Assembly: GCF_003687725.1 (NCBI RefSeq)
Contig: NZ_RDOJ01000019.1
Coordinates: 1-62,788, forward strand
Reading direction: 5' to 3'
Length of the DNA stretch: 62,788 nucleotides
Source: Faecalibacter macacae
Lineage (GTDB): Bacteria > Bacteroidota > Bacteroidia > Flavobacteriales > Weeksellaceae
The notes beneath the pieces are model-generated. The model did no database searches and was not told the DNA's origin. It saw nothing but the letters and a program-made list of their open reading frames with translations. Positions 53,135 to 61,921 of the stretch are shown here, piece after piece; position 1 is the stretch's first letter; each line of letters starts with the position of its first letter. Position numbers and translations under genes: made by a program.

Positions 53135-54385
53135 CTATATTGCATTTTTATTTATAATCGATTTATTTTCAATTACTTGTTTTAAGTTTTGCATATCATT
53201 GCTAATTTTTTGTTCTGTTATTCTTGCATAATGTTGCGTAGTTTTAATATTGGTATGTCCTAACATTTTAGAAACAGATTCGATAGGTACTCCGTTGGAT
53301 AAAGTAACGGTAGTAGCAAACGTATGTCTGGCGCAATGAAAGGTTAGATCTTTATTAATTTTCGTGATTGCAGTTATTTCTTTTAAATACTCGTTCATTT
53401 TTTGGTTCGAGTAAATAGGTAATAATTTTCCAGTAGCACATATTGGATTGTCCTTGTATTTTTCTAATATAGCAAGTGGTATTTCTAATAATGGAATTTT
53501 GGTTGGAGTTGAAGTTTTCTGTCTGTAGGTATGAATCCATAATTGTCCATCGATACCTTTTACAATATTGTTTTTTGTAAGATTTACAATGTCTATATAG
53601 GCTAAACCAGTAAAACATGAAAAAATGAAAATGTCTTTTACAAGTGTTAATCTATCTGTTGTATATTCTTTGTTGTATATGGATTGAATCTCTTCTGTTG
53701 ATAAGAATATTCTTTCAATTTTGTCTAACTTAGATTTGTAGTTTGTAAATGGATCTCTTTGAATCCAATCGTTTGCTATACATAAATTGATTATTTTCTT
53801 GAAGTTTTTAAGATATTTAATTGTTGTGTTATTGCTGCAATTACGTTCTGTTCTTAGGTAGAAATCATAATCCATGATAAACGCATGGTTAATTTCGTCC
53901 AGAGAAATATCTTCCTTTTTGTATTGATGCTTGATGAAGTTTTGTGTGTGCCTTAGTGAGGTTTCGTATCTTTCAAGTGTTCCTGGAGAATATTCTTTTG
54001 GAACTAAGGCTTTCATTTGTTTGTTATGATTTTGGAATATTGGAATAAGTGTTCGTTTATTCTTATTTGTTTTTCCTTGTATTTCTTCTTTTAATGTGTC
54101 AATAGTTAGGGTTTCGTTCTTGAAATTGTATTCTAAGAATATTGTATTAATCTTTGATTTTGTGATTTCAACTTGTGCATTTATTGTACTGGCTGTTTTG
54201 TTGTTGCCTTTAATTTTGGAATTTTTAGCATCCCAAGTTTTAGGATCAATGTATTGTTTTGTACTGAATTCCCATCTTTTTCCGTTTACTCGTACACAAA
54301 AATAAATAGGTTGTTGTCCTAGTTTATTGGCTTTGGCTTGTCTTGGGTAGACATGGATTTTAAAATTGTTCTTCATTTGATTCAA
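53135..54385 (-). CDS. int: Tyrosine integrase (Bacteroidota island type)
   Basis: 416 residues. Arm-binding N-terminal domain (HVYPRQAKANKLGQQPIYFCVRVNGKRWEF), SAM-like core-binding domain (LVPKEYSPGTLERYETSLRHTQNFI), and catalytic domain with R in FSCFTGLAYIDI, HCARHTFAT (HxxR) and HYARI (nucleophilic Tyr in TTQHYARI). It recombines attP with the tRNA-Ser gene, whose 3' end lies only 293 bases from the start codon. The 54386-54678 gap holds the arm-type GGTCGCT pair (54559-54576) and a terminator. Confidence 0.92.
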   Translation of the reverse strand: MNQMKNNFKIHVYPRQAKANKLGQQPIYFCVRVNGKRWEFSTKQYIDPKTWDAKNSKIKGNNKTASTINAQVEITKSKINTIFLEYNFKNETLTIDTLKEEIQGKTNKNKRTLIPIFQNHNKQMKALVPKEYSPGTLERYETSLRHTQNFIKHQYKKEDISLDEINHAFIMDYDFYLRTERNCSNNTTIKYLKNFKKIINLCIANDWIQRDPFTNYKSKLDKIERIFLSTEEIQSIYNKEYTTDRLTLVKDIFIFSCFTGLAYIDIVNLTKNNIVKGIDGQLWIHTYRQKTSTPTKIPLLEIPLAILEKYKDNPICATGKLLPIYSNQKMNEYLKEITAITKINKDLTFHCARHTFATTVTLSNGVPIESVSKMLGHTNIKTTQHYARITEQKISNDMQNLKQVIENKSIINKNAI

Positions 54386-54558
54386 TTTTTAATGGTTAGT
54401 AAAAAATTAACTGGTTATTTGTTTTGAATCAAGATGTTCATTTATCGAACTTGTTCGTGGTTAGGTTATGAGTACAGCTATAGTGATAGTTGTCCGTAAT
54501 CCTATTGTACGATTGAGATAGGGGAGATTTTGACGACCTTTTTTGATTTTATTTTTTA

Positions 54559-54576
54559 GGTCGCTATTGGGTCGCT
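54559..54576. promoter_or_regulatory. Arm-type site: paired GGTCGCT repeat near the right att
   Basis: GGTCGCT-ATTG-GGTCGCT, the counterpart of 16970-16987, lying between the integrase and the tRNA-Ser att core. Confidence 0.5.
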
Positions 54577-54621
54577 CTTGAAATGTGTTTAGATGTGTAG
54601 AATCTAATTTCAAGGCATAAA

Positions 54622-54655
54622 AAAATCCCTTATTTCATATGAAATAAGGGATTTT
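54622..54655 (-). terminator. Terminator downstream of tRNA-Ser
   Basis: AAAATCCCTTATTTC and GAAATAAGGGATTTT form a 15-bp stem with an ATAT loop. Confidence 0.82.
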
Positions 54656-54677
54656 ACTGTTACTTATTAAATAAGTT

Positions 54678-54690
54678 GCGGAGAGTGAGG
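54678..54690. other. Right attachment core of the island, inside the tRNA-Ser 3' end
   Basis: GCGGAGAGTGAGG, identical to 16897-16909. Confidence 0.65.
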
Positions 54691-54763
54691 GATTCGAACC
54701 CCCGGAGGTATGACCCTCAACAGTTTTCAAGACTGCCGCATTCGACCACTCTGCCAACTCTCC
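54679..54763 (-). tRNA. tRNA-Ser (UGA)
   Basis: 85 bases on the minus strand. Acceptor GGAGAGT/ACTCTCC with G discriminator, D-arm GGCAGAGTGGTCGAATGC, anticodon stem-loop CAGT-CTTGAAA-ACTG giving anticodon UGA, a long variable arm GAGGGTCATACCTC, and T-arm GGGGGTTCGAATCCC. No CCA is encoded. It is the integration target of the island and is intact. Confidence 0.95.
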
Positions 54764-54955
54764 AGTTGTAAACGCTGGTCTATTGCGTTAATTGTGGTGC
54801 AAATATAGAGCGATAATTTTAATTACCAAATCCTATTTAAAACTTTTTTTAATAAAATTATCTATTAAATTCATTATCAATGAAATATTTTTTAATAAAA
54901 ATTAAAATAATTATTCAAACTTGATTTTTTACCTTTACGCTTCTATTAATACAAC

Positions 54956-56119
54956 ATGCAAAACACAGTTTCTACGCCAAAATATCAATCCAAACAAATA
55001 CGTTTGGCTGTTACCATTTTCTATTTCTGTACAGGATTAATTTTTTCTTCTTGGGCAAGTCGAATACCAACGATTAAAAATGCATTAGGAATTTCCGAAG
55101 GCGAATTAGGTGGATTATTATTAGTCATGCCAATCGGTGAAGTTGTAACTTTAGCTTTAGTTGGTAAAATGGTTGCAACTTATGGTAGTAAAAATGTTTT
55201 TCGTATTGGGATTTTAGGATATGTATTTCTATTATTAGCGATTCCTTTTGCTACTTCATTCTTGACGCTTGCCGCTATTCTTACTTGTTTCGGAATATTT
55301 AGTAATTCGTGTAACATTGCAATCAATACACAAGGTGTTGATGTAGAGAAGGTGTATAATCGATCAATTATGTCGTCATTTCATGGCGCGTGGAGTTTAG
55401 CAGGATTTGTTGGTGCATTAATTGGTTTAGTTCTGATGAATTTTGATATTGATATATTAACTCATTTCATCATTATTTTAGTTATTATTTTAGGAATCTT
55501 CTTTTCTCAACAAAAATATTTATTCGATCACGAACCTGTTTCAGATGAGGAAAAGAAAGGTTTTGTGAAACCAGATAAAACTTTAATTCAATTAGGAATT
55601 ATTGGTTTCTTAGGTATGGCTACTGAAGGAACTATGTTCGATTGGAGTGGTGTTTATTTTCACGAAATTGTACAAGCGCCTGAAAAATGGACAACACTTG
55701 GTTATGCAGCATTTATGATTACGATGGCTTCAGGACGTTTTATTGGAGATAAGTTTATTGAAAGATTCGGTAAGCGTCGCGTGTTACAAGTAAGTGGAAT
55801 TTTGATGGGAACCGGATTATTGATTTCAGTATTTTTTCCTACGTTGATACTTTGTACAATGGCATTTATGTTAGTTGGTCTTGGAGTTGCTTGTACCGTT
55901 CCTACTGTTTATAGCGTTGCAGGGCAGCACAAAACAATTAATCCAGGTGTTGCTTTGGCTATGGTTTCTAGTATATCCTTTTTAGGATTTTTATTAGGAC
56001 CACCTTTAATTGGATACATTGCTGAGTTGTTTGATTTAAGATATTCTTATGCTTTATTCGCAATTTTCGGATACATTTTAGCGATGATGGTAACTAAAAT
56101 TAAATTATTTAAAGGATAA
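54956..56119 (+). CDS. Major facilitator superfamily transporter (YbjJ/FucP-like)
   Basis: 387 residues with about 12 hydrophobic segments in two six-helix halves. Motifs include SSWASRIPTIKNALGISEGELGGLLLVMPIGEV, GSKNVFRIG, NTQGVDVEKVYNRSIMSSFHGAWS, and FIGDKFIERFGKRRVLQVSG in the second half (motif A position). The SRIPTIK and SSFHGAWS features are typical of the YbjJ-type subgroup, whose substrates are poorly defined. It is monocistronic, just outside the island and divergent from the tRNA gene; a weak -7 TACCTTTA is near 54930. Confidence 0.8.
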   Translation: MQNTVSTPKYQSKQIRLAVTIFYFCTGLIFSSWASRIPTIKNALGISEGELGGLLLVMPIGEVVTLALVGKMVATYGSKNVFRIGILGYVFLLLAIPFATSFLTLAAILTCFGIFSNSCNIAINTQGVDVEKVYNRSIMSSFHGAWSLAGFVGALIGLVLMNFDIDILTHFIIILVIILGIFFSQQKYLFDHEPVSDEEKKGFVKPDKTLIQLGIIGFLGMATEGTMFDWSGVYFHEIVQAPEKWTTLGYAAFMITMASGRFIGDKFIERFGKRRVLQVSGILMGTGLLISVFFPTLILCTMAFMLVGLGVACTVPTVYSVAGQHKTINPGVALAMVSSISFLGFLLGPPLIGYIAELFDLRYSYALFAIFGYILAMMVTKIKLFKG

Positions 56120-56198
56120 TTCATTAATAACTATATAAAGATCTTACTTCATTTGTATTGGTTTTTAATTTTAAATAAAAAAATGTAATAATAGTAAA

Positions 56199-56226
56199 TT
56201 GAAAATCAATGTTTTTTGTATATTTA
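56199..56226 (+). promoter_or_regulatory. Promoter of the Lys/Glu-rich secreted protein
   Basis: TTG (56199-56201), 17 bases, TATATTTA (56219-56226), one mismatch to TAnnTTTG. Confidence 0.45.
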
Positions 56227-56251
56227 ATAAAATTAATTAAAAACACTAAAT

Positions 56252-56491
56252 ATGAAATTATTAAAAGTATTAGCATTGGTATTATTACCAGTTGCATCTT
56301 TTGCCCAAGAATCAAAAAGCGCAGCAACACAAGATTTAAAGTCAACAGTTTCTGCTGAGAAAAAAAATGAAACAAGAGCAGCTAAATTAGCAGAAGTATC
56401 TAAAGAAGAAGCGGCAATTAAAGAAGAAAAAAGAAAAAAAGTAGAAGCTGAAAAAGCAAGAGTTGAATCTCAGGCTAGAAAGAAAAAGTAA
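56252..56491 (+). CDS. Small secreted Lys/Glu/Ala-rich protein
   Basis: 79 residues: signal peptide (LLKVLALVLLPVASFAQ), then a single charged helix rich in K, E and A (AKLAEVSKEEAAIKEEKRKKVEAEKARVESQARKKK) that is likely coiled or unstructured. No family recognised; probably a periplasmic protein. A hairpin terminator follows. Confidence 0.6.
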   Translation: MKLLKVLALVLLPVASFAQESKSAATQDLKSTVSAEKKNETRAAKLAEVSKEEAAIKEEKRKKVEAEKARVESQARKKK

Positions 56492-56509
56492 CTAAATATA
56501 TTTTTTTAA

Positions 56510-56533
56510 AAACTCAATCGTTTGATTGAGTTT
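56510..56533 (+). terminator. Terminator after 56252-56491
   Basis: AAACTCAATC and GATTGAGTTT pair, followed by a T-run. Confidence 0.85.
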
Positions 56534-56578
56534 TTTTATGTTTAAAATGTATAAAGAATTGATTTTTAAGCTTTAGAT

Positions 56579-56920
56579 ATGAAGACGATATATTTATTAT
56601 TTATGATATTCATTCCAATGTGTAGTTTTGCTCAAGTAGATGTAAAAAATAATACAGTGAATAATAACTTGTGGTTTGAGTTTAATCAATCATCAGTTTC
56701 AATAAAACGTAAAGAAAATAGTGATTTATCACTCGAAAAAAGCAACGAACTTATTAATCAAAGTTTCATGAATTCAATCAATCAAAAAACAAGAATTTCA
56801 TCTCTGAAAAAAGTCGAAGAACACATTCCTTATGAATATGATGAGAAGATGTCATTCAGTCAAAATTTTGTACGATCAGTTATTCATGAAATGTTTTTTA
56901 GTAAACCAATTCGTTTGTAA
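56579..56920 (+). CDS. Small secreted hypothetical protein
   Basis: 113 residues with a signal peptide (IYLLFMIFIPMCSFAQ). The mature part is polar (NNLWFEFNQSSVSIKRKENSDLSLEKSNELINQSF) and ends VRSVIHEMFFSKPIRL. No motif recognised. It lies between terminators, so it is likely monocistronic. Confidence 0.5.
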   Translation: MKTIYLLFMIFIPMCSFAQVDVKNNTVNNNLWFEFNQSSVSIKRKENSDLSLEKSNELINQSFMNSINQKTRISSLKKVEEHIPYEYDEKMSFSQNFVRSVIHEMFFSKPIRL

Positions 56921-56937
56921 AATCTAAACTAAATAAA

Positions 56938-56963
56938 AAAGCCTAATCTTTCGATAAGGCTTT
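56938..56963. terminator. Bidirectional hairpin upstream of the lysA 3' end
   Basis: AAAGCCT and AGGCTTT with interior TATCGA-like pairing, between convergent genes. Confidence 0.72.
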
Positions 56964-57008
56964 AAAAATGAACTTGAACTATTAAATTTCTATTTAAGTA
57001 ATATTAAA

Positions 57009-58220
57009 TTAGAATTTGATTTCTTCTGTAGTACCGATTAAATCTTGTAAAGTTTCGCGACGACGAATTAAGTAATCTTTATCATCAATCAATAAAACTT
57101 CAGCTGGTTTTAATCGTGAGTTGTAGTTAGATGCCATAGAGAAACAGTACGCACCTGCATTGTGGAAACATAAAACATCTCCTTCGCTAATCTCATTAAT
57201 CTTACGGTTAGACCCGAAAGTATCTGTTTCACAAATGTATCCAACAACTGTATAATAACGGCTGCGTCCTTCTGGATTCGAAATGTTTTCAATTTCGTGA
57301 TGAGCGTTATAAAACATTGGACGAATTAAGTGGTTGAAACCAGTATCAATTCCAGCAAATACAGTAGAAGTTGTTTGTTTAACAACATTTACTTTTGCTA
57401 AGAAAGATCCAGCTTCAGAAACCATATATTTTCCTGGTTCAAACATTAATGTTAATGGCTTACCATAAGCTTTTTCAAATTCATTGAAACGAGCTGATAA
57501 TCTTTCACCTAAATACTCAATATCTGTTTCGTCAGCACCAGGGTAGTAAGGAACTTTAAATCCTGATCCGAAATCGATGTAAGATAAGTTTTTAAATTCT
57601 GCAGCAACTTCAAATAAAATTTCTGCTCCTTGTAAGAAAACATCAATATCTAAAATATCAGAACCTGTATGCATGTGAACACCGTCTAAATGTAAACCTG
57701 TATTCTCAACTACACGTTTAATGTGTGGTAATTGGTGAATAGAAATACCGAATTTAGAATCTATGTGTCCAACAGAGATGTTTGCATTTCCTCCAGCCAT
57801 AATGTGTGGATTAATACGAACACAAACTGGGTAATTAGGAAAATCGTGACCAAATAATTCTAAAACTGATAAATTATCAATATTGATACGAACTCCTAAA
57901 GCAATTACTTGTTTAATTTCTTCGTAAGAAACTCCGTTTGGCGTATAAATGATTTCTTTTGGTTTGAAACCTGCCATTAATCCTAATTCTACTTCCTGTA
58001 AAGAAACAGTATCTAATCCTGAACCAAGGGATTTGAAGTACTTTAAAATATTAAGATTAGTGTTTGCTTTACATGCATAATTTAACTTTAAACGCTTGAC
58101 AGTAGAAAAAGCATTCGTCATCTTCTCATATTGCGATTTAATTTTGTTCGCATCATATACATATAACGGCGCATCGTATTTTTGCACCAATTCTAATAGA
58201 CGTTCTCTATTCAGTTCCAT
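57009..58220 (-). CDS. lysA: Diaminopimelate decarboxylase
   Basis: 403 residues. PLP lysine in YACKANTN (K51), the substrate-binding GVHMHTGSDI, GSGFKVPYYPGADE, EPGKYMVSEAG (ExGR-like), CETDTFG and the C-terminal GAYCFSMASNYNSRLKPAEVL. It converts meso-diaminopimelate to L-lysine with release of CO2, the last step of lysine synthesis, and balances lysine against peptidoglycan precursor. It is the housekeeping flank of the island side. Confidence 0.95.
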   Translation of the reverse strand: MELNRERLLELVQKYDAPLYVYDANKIKSQYEKMTNAFSTVKRLKLNYACKANTNLNILKYFKSLGSGLDTVSLQEVELGLMAGFKPKEIIYTPNGVSYEEIKQVIALGVRINIDNLSVLELFGHDFPNYPVCVRINPHIMAGGNANISVGHIDSKFGISIHQLPHIKRVVENTGLHLDGVHMHTGSDILDIDVFLQGAEILFEVAAEFKNLSYIDFGSGFKVPYYPGADETDIEYLGERLSARFNEFEKAYGKPLTLMFEPGKYMVSEAGSFLAKVNVVKQTTSTVFAGIDTGFNHLIRPMFYNAHHEIENISNPEGRSRYYTVVGYICETDTFGSNRKINEISEGDVLCFHNAGAYCFSMASNYNSRLKPAEVLLIDDKDYLIRRRETLQDLIGTTEEIKF

Positions 58221-58423
58221 TTTGTCTAATTTTTTAATTGTTTAAAGTTAAATTTCAGATGGCAAAATTAAGTCGAATAATTGGGTTTTTGATGATAATT
58301 CAAAATAAACTTACTAAAAATCAATTATTTCGAATTTTATTAAGAATAGTTGTAGTTTAATTGAATAATGTTCAAAATTATTAAACTTCACATGATGGAT
58401 TTTTTTGTTAATTTTAGATGATT

Positions 58424-59542
58424 TTATTCTTTCCACCATTCTTTAAACTTAAAAATCGAATCATTTAGATTTAATTTCTCACCAATCATAGGTGTTAATA
58501 CATGGAAATAATTTTTTAAACCATTTTCAGTTACTTTTTCCAACGGTTCGTTCCAAGCATGTTTCGCTAGCGCGAATTTACCTGAATGGACAGGAATAGT
58601 ATATTTCACATTAAGGTCTTTTACAATTTGCGGAATATCATTAGGCATAGCATGAATGTATTTCCAAGCATCATTGTATTGTCCATTTTCTAAAATAGCA
58701 AAATCAAAAGGTCCATATTTTGTTCCGATATCTTTAAAATGTGTATCATATCCACTATCACCACCAATAAAAATTTTATGATGAGAAGTTGCTAAAACAT
58801 AAGAAGTCCAAAGAGTATTATTTCGTTTAAATTTTCGTCCTGAAAAATGTCGAGCAGGTGTAAATGTTATTTTGATTTGATTTTTTAATTCAATTTCAGT
58901 TTCCCATTCTTCTTCGATTAATTGAACAGGTTTATAATCCCAAAACTCGAAATGAGCGCCTACGCCTAATGGTAAAATCACTTTTTCAACTTTTGGTCGT
59001 AATTCTTTTACCGTTTCATAATCCAAATGATCGTAATGGTCATGTGTGATAATTAAATAATCGATATTCGGAAAATCATTTACGTGATAAGTATTTGCGC
59101 CTTTAAAAGCTTTATTGAAAATAGGCAAAGGAGAACCATATTCACTAAATACGGGATCAATTAAAAAATTAACTCCATCTACTTGCATGTAATAAGACGA
59201 ATGTCCTAACCAAATAAAAACATTTTCTGATTTTGGAATCGATTTTAGATCCGTTTTTTGATGAGGTATCGAATCTTTCGGATTAAGATTTGGATCTTTC
59301 TTTCCGAAAATAAAATCAATCATGACTGATTTTCCATCATATCCTTCAGCAAATGAAGGCGTGTGATTAATATTATAAAAAGTACCTTTTTTATAAAGTA
59401 TAGATTGTTGCATACGTTCTAAACGTTCACCAGAAGGTTCGGCTCCAAAAGTTTTTAAATTTAAAATGTAAAATCCTGCACCTAAAAGTAGGATTACTAT
59501 TGAGGATAGAATGTAAATCATTCTTTTGAATATTTTTTTCAT
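58424..59542 (-). CDS. Membrane-anchored metallo-beta-lactamase-fold hydrolase
   Basis: 372 residues. An N-terminal membrane helix (MIYILSSIVILLLGAGFYIL) is followed by the MBL metal motif THDHYDHLDYET (HxHxDH), with other ligands in HFSGRKFKRNN and GGDSGYD, and PVHSGKFALAKH. It is of the UlaG/NAPE-PLD-like type (VNFLIDPVFSEYGSPLP). It probably acts in the periplasm on a phosphoester or lipid-type substrate; the substrate is not known. Confidence 0.85.
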   Translation of the reverse strand: MKKIFKRMIYILSSIVILLLGAGFYILNLKTFGAEPSGERLERMQQSILYKKGTFYNINHTPSFAEGYDGKSVMIDFIFGKKDPNLNPKDSIPHQKTDLKSIPKSENVFIWLGHSSYYMQVDGVNFLIDPVFSEYGSPLPIFNKAFKGANTYHVNDFPNIDYLIITHDHYDHLDYETVKELRPKVEKVILPLGVGAHFEFWDYKPVQLIEEEWETEIELKNQIKITFTPARHFSGRKFKRNNTLWTSYVLATSHHKIFIGGDSGYDTHFKDIGTKYGPFDFAILENGQYNDAWKYIHAMPNDIPQIVKDLNVKYTIPVHSGKFALAKHAWNEPLEKVTENGLKNYFHVLTPMIGEKLNLNDSIFKFKEWWKE

Positions 59543-59659
59543 AACCTATTCAAAATTACATATTATCTTGAAACTGATATCAATTCGTGTCTATGTAACA
59601 TTTGTAACTTAACATATCAAAAACTTTCCTCAAATTTGCTTAAAATTAGATAGTAAAAT

Positions 59660-60208
59660 ATGGAAATAATCATGCAACCTTGGCCATGGTATATAGGTGG
59701 ACCAATTATAGCAATTGTAATGTTGCTTTTAATCTATTTCGGAAAAAGTTTTGGTTTTTCTTCCAATTTCAGAACTATTTGTTCTTCTTTAGGAGCTGGA
59801 AAATCTTGTGATTTTTTTGCTTTTGATTGGAAAGCTCAAAAATGGAATTTATTATTCTTAGTCGGAGCAGTTTTGGGTGGTGTGGTCTCTGTTTTATTTT
59901 TGTCCGATAATCAAATTCCAGCAATTTCAGAAACTACAATTGCTCAATTAAATGAGTTGGGTTTTGAAAGTGCAGGTAAAGCATATTCACCAACAGAAAT
60001 TTTTGAAACGATGTCAATCAAAAATATCATTTTATTATTAGTCGGAGGATTATTCGTAGGATTCGGAACACGCTACGCAGGTGGTTGTACTTCTGGACAT
60101 GCCATTTCAGGATTAAGCGATTTACAACTTCCATCTTTAATTGCTGTAATCGGATTCTTTATAGGTGGTCTTTTAATGACGCATATTTTATTCCCTTTAA
60201 TCTTCTAA
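59660..60208 (+). CDS. YeeE/YedE-family transporter subunit (first half)
   Basis: 182 residues, four to five hydrophobic segments. The diagnostic GTRYAGGCTSGHAISGLSDLQLPS (Cys near residue 144) is the YeeE/YedE thiosulfate-conducting motif. It begins with MEIIMQPWPWYIGGP; a second ATG four codons later is possible. It and the next gene are split halves of one YeeE-type channel. It starts a four-gene operon (3- and 1-base gaps). Confidence 0.88.
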   Translation: MEIIMQPWPWYIGGPIIAIVMLLLIYFGKSFGFSSNFRTICSSLGAGKSCDFFAFDWKAQKWNLLFLVGAVLGGVVSVLFLSDNQIPAISETTIAQLNELGFESAGKAYSPTEIFETMSIKNIILLLVGGLFVGFGTRYAGGCTSGHAISGLSDLQLPSLIAVIGFFIGGLLMTHILFPLIF

Positions 60209-60211
60209 AAA

Positions 60212-60625
60212 ATGAAAAATTTAATTTATATCATATTAGGTGTAGTTTTTGGTGTAACGATGTACAAAGCAGAAACGGCCTCTTGGTTCAGAATTTACGA
60301 AATGTTCAACTTTCAATCGTTCCACATGTACGGATTTATTGGTTCAGCTTTAGCTGTTGGATTAATCGGAGTACAGTTAATGAAAAAGAAAGAAGCAAAA
60401 GATATCGACGGAAATCAAATTAATATTCAACCAAAAACAAAATCAATTGCTCGTTATTTAATAGGTGGAATTTTCTTTGGATTAGGTTGGGCTTTAGTTG
60501 GTGCTTGTCCAGGTCCAATTTTTGTTCTTGTCGGAGCAGGTTTATATCCTATGTTAATTGTAATTTTTGGTGCATTAGCTGGGACATATTTATACGGGAT
60601 TATTAAAGATAAATTACCTCATTAA
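60212..60625 (+). CDS. YeeE/YedE-family transporter subunit (second half, DUF6691)
   Basis: 137 residues with four hydrophobic segments. The conserved IGGIFFGLGWALVGACPGPIFVLVGAG carries the second Cys-Gly-Pro motif (GACPGP). It likely completes the channel with the preceding subunit. Split YeeE pairs of this kind are common in Bacteroidota and import or conduct sulfur species. Confidence 0.86.
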   Translation: MKNLIYIILGVVFGVTMYKAETASWFRIYEMFNFQSFHMYGFIGSALAVGLIGVQLMKKKEAKDIDGNQINIQPKTKSIARYLIGGIFFGLGWALVGACPGPIFVLVGAGLYPMLIVIFGALAGTYLYGIIKDKLPH

Positions 60626-60626
60626 A

Positions 60627-61256
60627 ATGATTAAACAGAAAATAGAAGCAACGTATCCATTTCAATTCGAAGAAGAATTATTAATTGAAATTGACGAATT
60701 AGGTAATTTAATTGATTTTAAAGCGAATGATGTTTTAATCGATTTAAATCAATTCATCAAAGGAATGCCCGTTTTGTTAAATGGAGCTATTAAGGTTTTG
60801 CGCGAAGATTATGATGAAGGCGAATTGTTGTTGTATTTTCTTGAAAAAGGTGATACTTGTGCCATGACAATGGCGTGTTGTTTAGGTGATAAACAAAGTA
60901 AAATTAGAGCAGTTGCCGAAACTGATGGCCAATTGGTGATGATTCCTATTACCAAAATGGACGAATGGCTTGCGAAATATGCATCTTGGCGTCGCTTTAT
61001 TTTTGATAGTTACAACAATAGGATGGAGGAGATGCTTGGCGCAATTGATAATTTAGCTTTTAATGATATGAATGGTCGCTTGAAAAAATATCTTTTAGAC
61101 GTTGCAAGTATTAACAATGGAAATGTGATTAATAAAACGCATCAAGAAATTGCCTACGAATTAAATACTTCTCGTGTTGTGATTTCCCGTTTATTAAAAG
61201 CTTTAGAAAAGGAAGATTTTTTAACTTTAAATAGAAATGTAATTACTATCAATTAG
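60627..61256 (+). CDS. Crp/Fnr-family transcriptional regulator
   Basis: 209 residues. A cyclic-nucleotide-binding-type beta-barrel (INQF-I-GMPVLLNGAIKVLRED, LYFLEKGDTCAMTMACCLG) is followed by a long helix and a Crp-type HTH (NKTHQEIAYELNTSRVVISRLLKALEKEDFL). The paired Cys in ACCLG within the barrel could act as a redox or sulfur-sensing pair, but this is inference. It starts 1 base after the YeeE second-half gene, so it likely regulates this operon. Confidence 0.9.
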   Translation: MIKQKIEATYPFQFEEELLIEIDELGNLIDFKANDVLIDLNQFIKGMPVLLNGAIKVLREDYDEGELLLYFLEKGDTCAMTMACCLGDKQSKIRAVAETDGQLVMIPITKMDEWLAKYASWRRFIFDSYNNRMEEMLGAIDNLAFNDMNGRLKKYLLDVASINNGNVINKTHQEIAYELNTSRVVISRLLKALEKEDFLTLNRNVITIN

Positions 61257-61274
61257 TACTATTATCTTTATCTC

Positions 61275-61865
61275 ATGAATAAATTAATTGATTTCTTAAA
61301 AAAGAATCGTTCAAATATTTTTGTTTTAGCCATCGGAATCACGTTATTGATTTCAACAGAAGCTAAAGCGTTTTTACAACAAGGTTTGATGAAGGTTGGT
61401 TTGTTTCAGCCTAAAATAGAAAAGGAAATTGTTATAAAAGATAACTCGAATAATCTTAATTTCGAGATGAGAGATCTTAACGGTAACGTCGTTTCACTTT
61501 CAGATTTAAAAGGAAAAGTTGTTTTTCTTAATTTCTGGGCAACATGGTGTCCGCCTTGTATTGCCGAAATGCCATCGATTCAGCAACTCCATGATAAATT
61601 CAAAAATGATGATGAGGTTTTAATCCTAACTTTAGAGGTAGATGGAAAGCAGGAGAAAATTCAAAAGTTTATTAATCGTAAAAAACTAACAGTTCCGGTT
61701 TATATTCCAAATTCTTCGATTCCTACCGAACTTTTTGAAGGTACTTTACCAACGACAATAATTTTCGATAAACAAGGAAATATTGCACACACAACTTTAG
61801 GTATGGCAGATTATTCAGGTCAAGACATTGTCGATTTTTTGAATGAAGTCAAAGCTTTGCATTAA
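61275..61865 (+). CDS. TlpA-like thioredoxin-fold protein
   Basis: 196 residues with a membrane-anchor or signal segment (NRSNIFVLAIGITLLISTEAKA), then a TlpA/ResA-like domain. NFWATWCPPC (C92, C95) is the active-site CxxC, preceded by FEMRDLNGNVVSLSDLKGKVVFL and followed by FEGTLPTTIIFDKQG (cis-Pro). It is likely a periplasmic thiol-disulfide reductase, co-transcribed with YeeE and Crp genes; its link to sulfur handling is inferred from context. Confidence 0.86.
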   Translation: MNKLIDFLKKNRSNIFVLAIGITLLISTEAKAFLQQGLMKVGLFQPKIEKEIVIKDNSNNLNFEMRDLNGNVVSLSDLKGKVVFLNFWATWCPPCIAEMPSIQQLHDKFKNDDEVLILTLEVDGKQEKIQKFINRKKLTVPVYIPNSSIPTELFEGTLPTTIIFDKQGNIAHTTLGMADYSGQDIVDFLNEVKALH

Positions 61866-61890
61866 ACAGTCACTTAAATACAATAATATA

Positions 61891-61921
61891 AAAAGCTCTT
61901 TTTTCCCGGATTAGAGCTTTT
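61891..61921 (+). terminator. Terminator of the YeeE-Crp-TlpA operon
   Basis: AAAAGCTCT and AGAGCTTTT pair around a 13-base loop, followed by CCTTTTTTT. Confidence 0.8.

Noticed and set aside
53355-53618. 87-codon frame inside the integrase gene
   Set aside because: A shadow in another frame of the integrase; same strand, no independent signal.
16897-54690. Complete integrative conjugative element
   Set aside because: Integrase, RteC and HTH genes are present, but no relaxase, coupling protein or Tra genes are visible in the window.
56124-56375. 83-codon minus-strand frame
   Set aside because: Antisense to the small secreted protein at 56252 and its promoter; no own signals.
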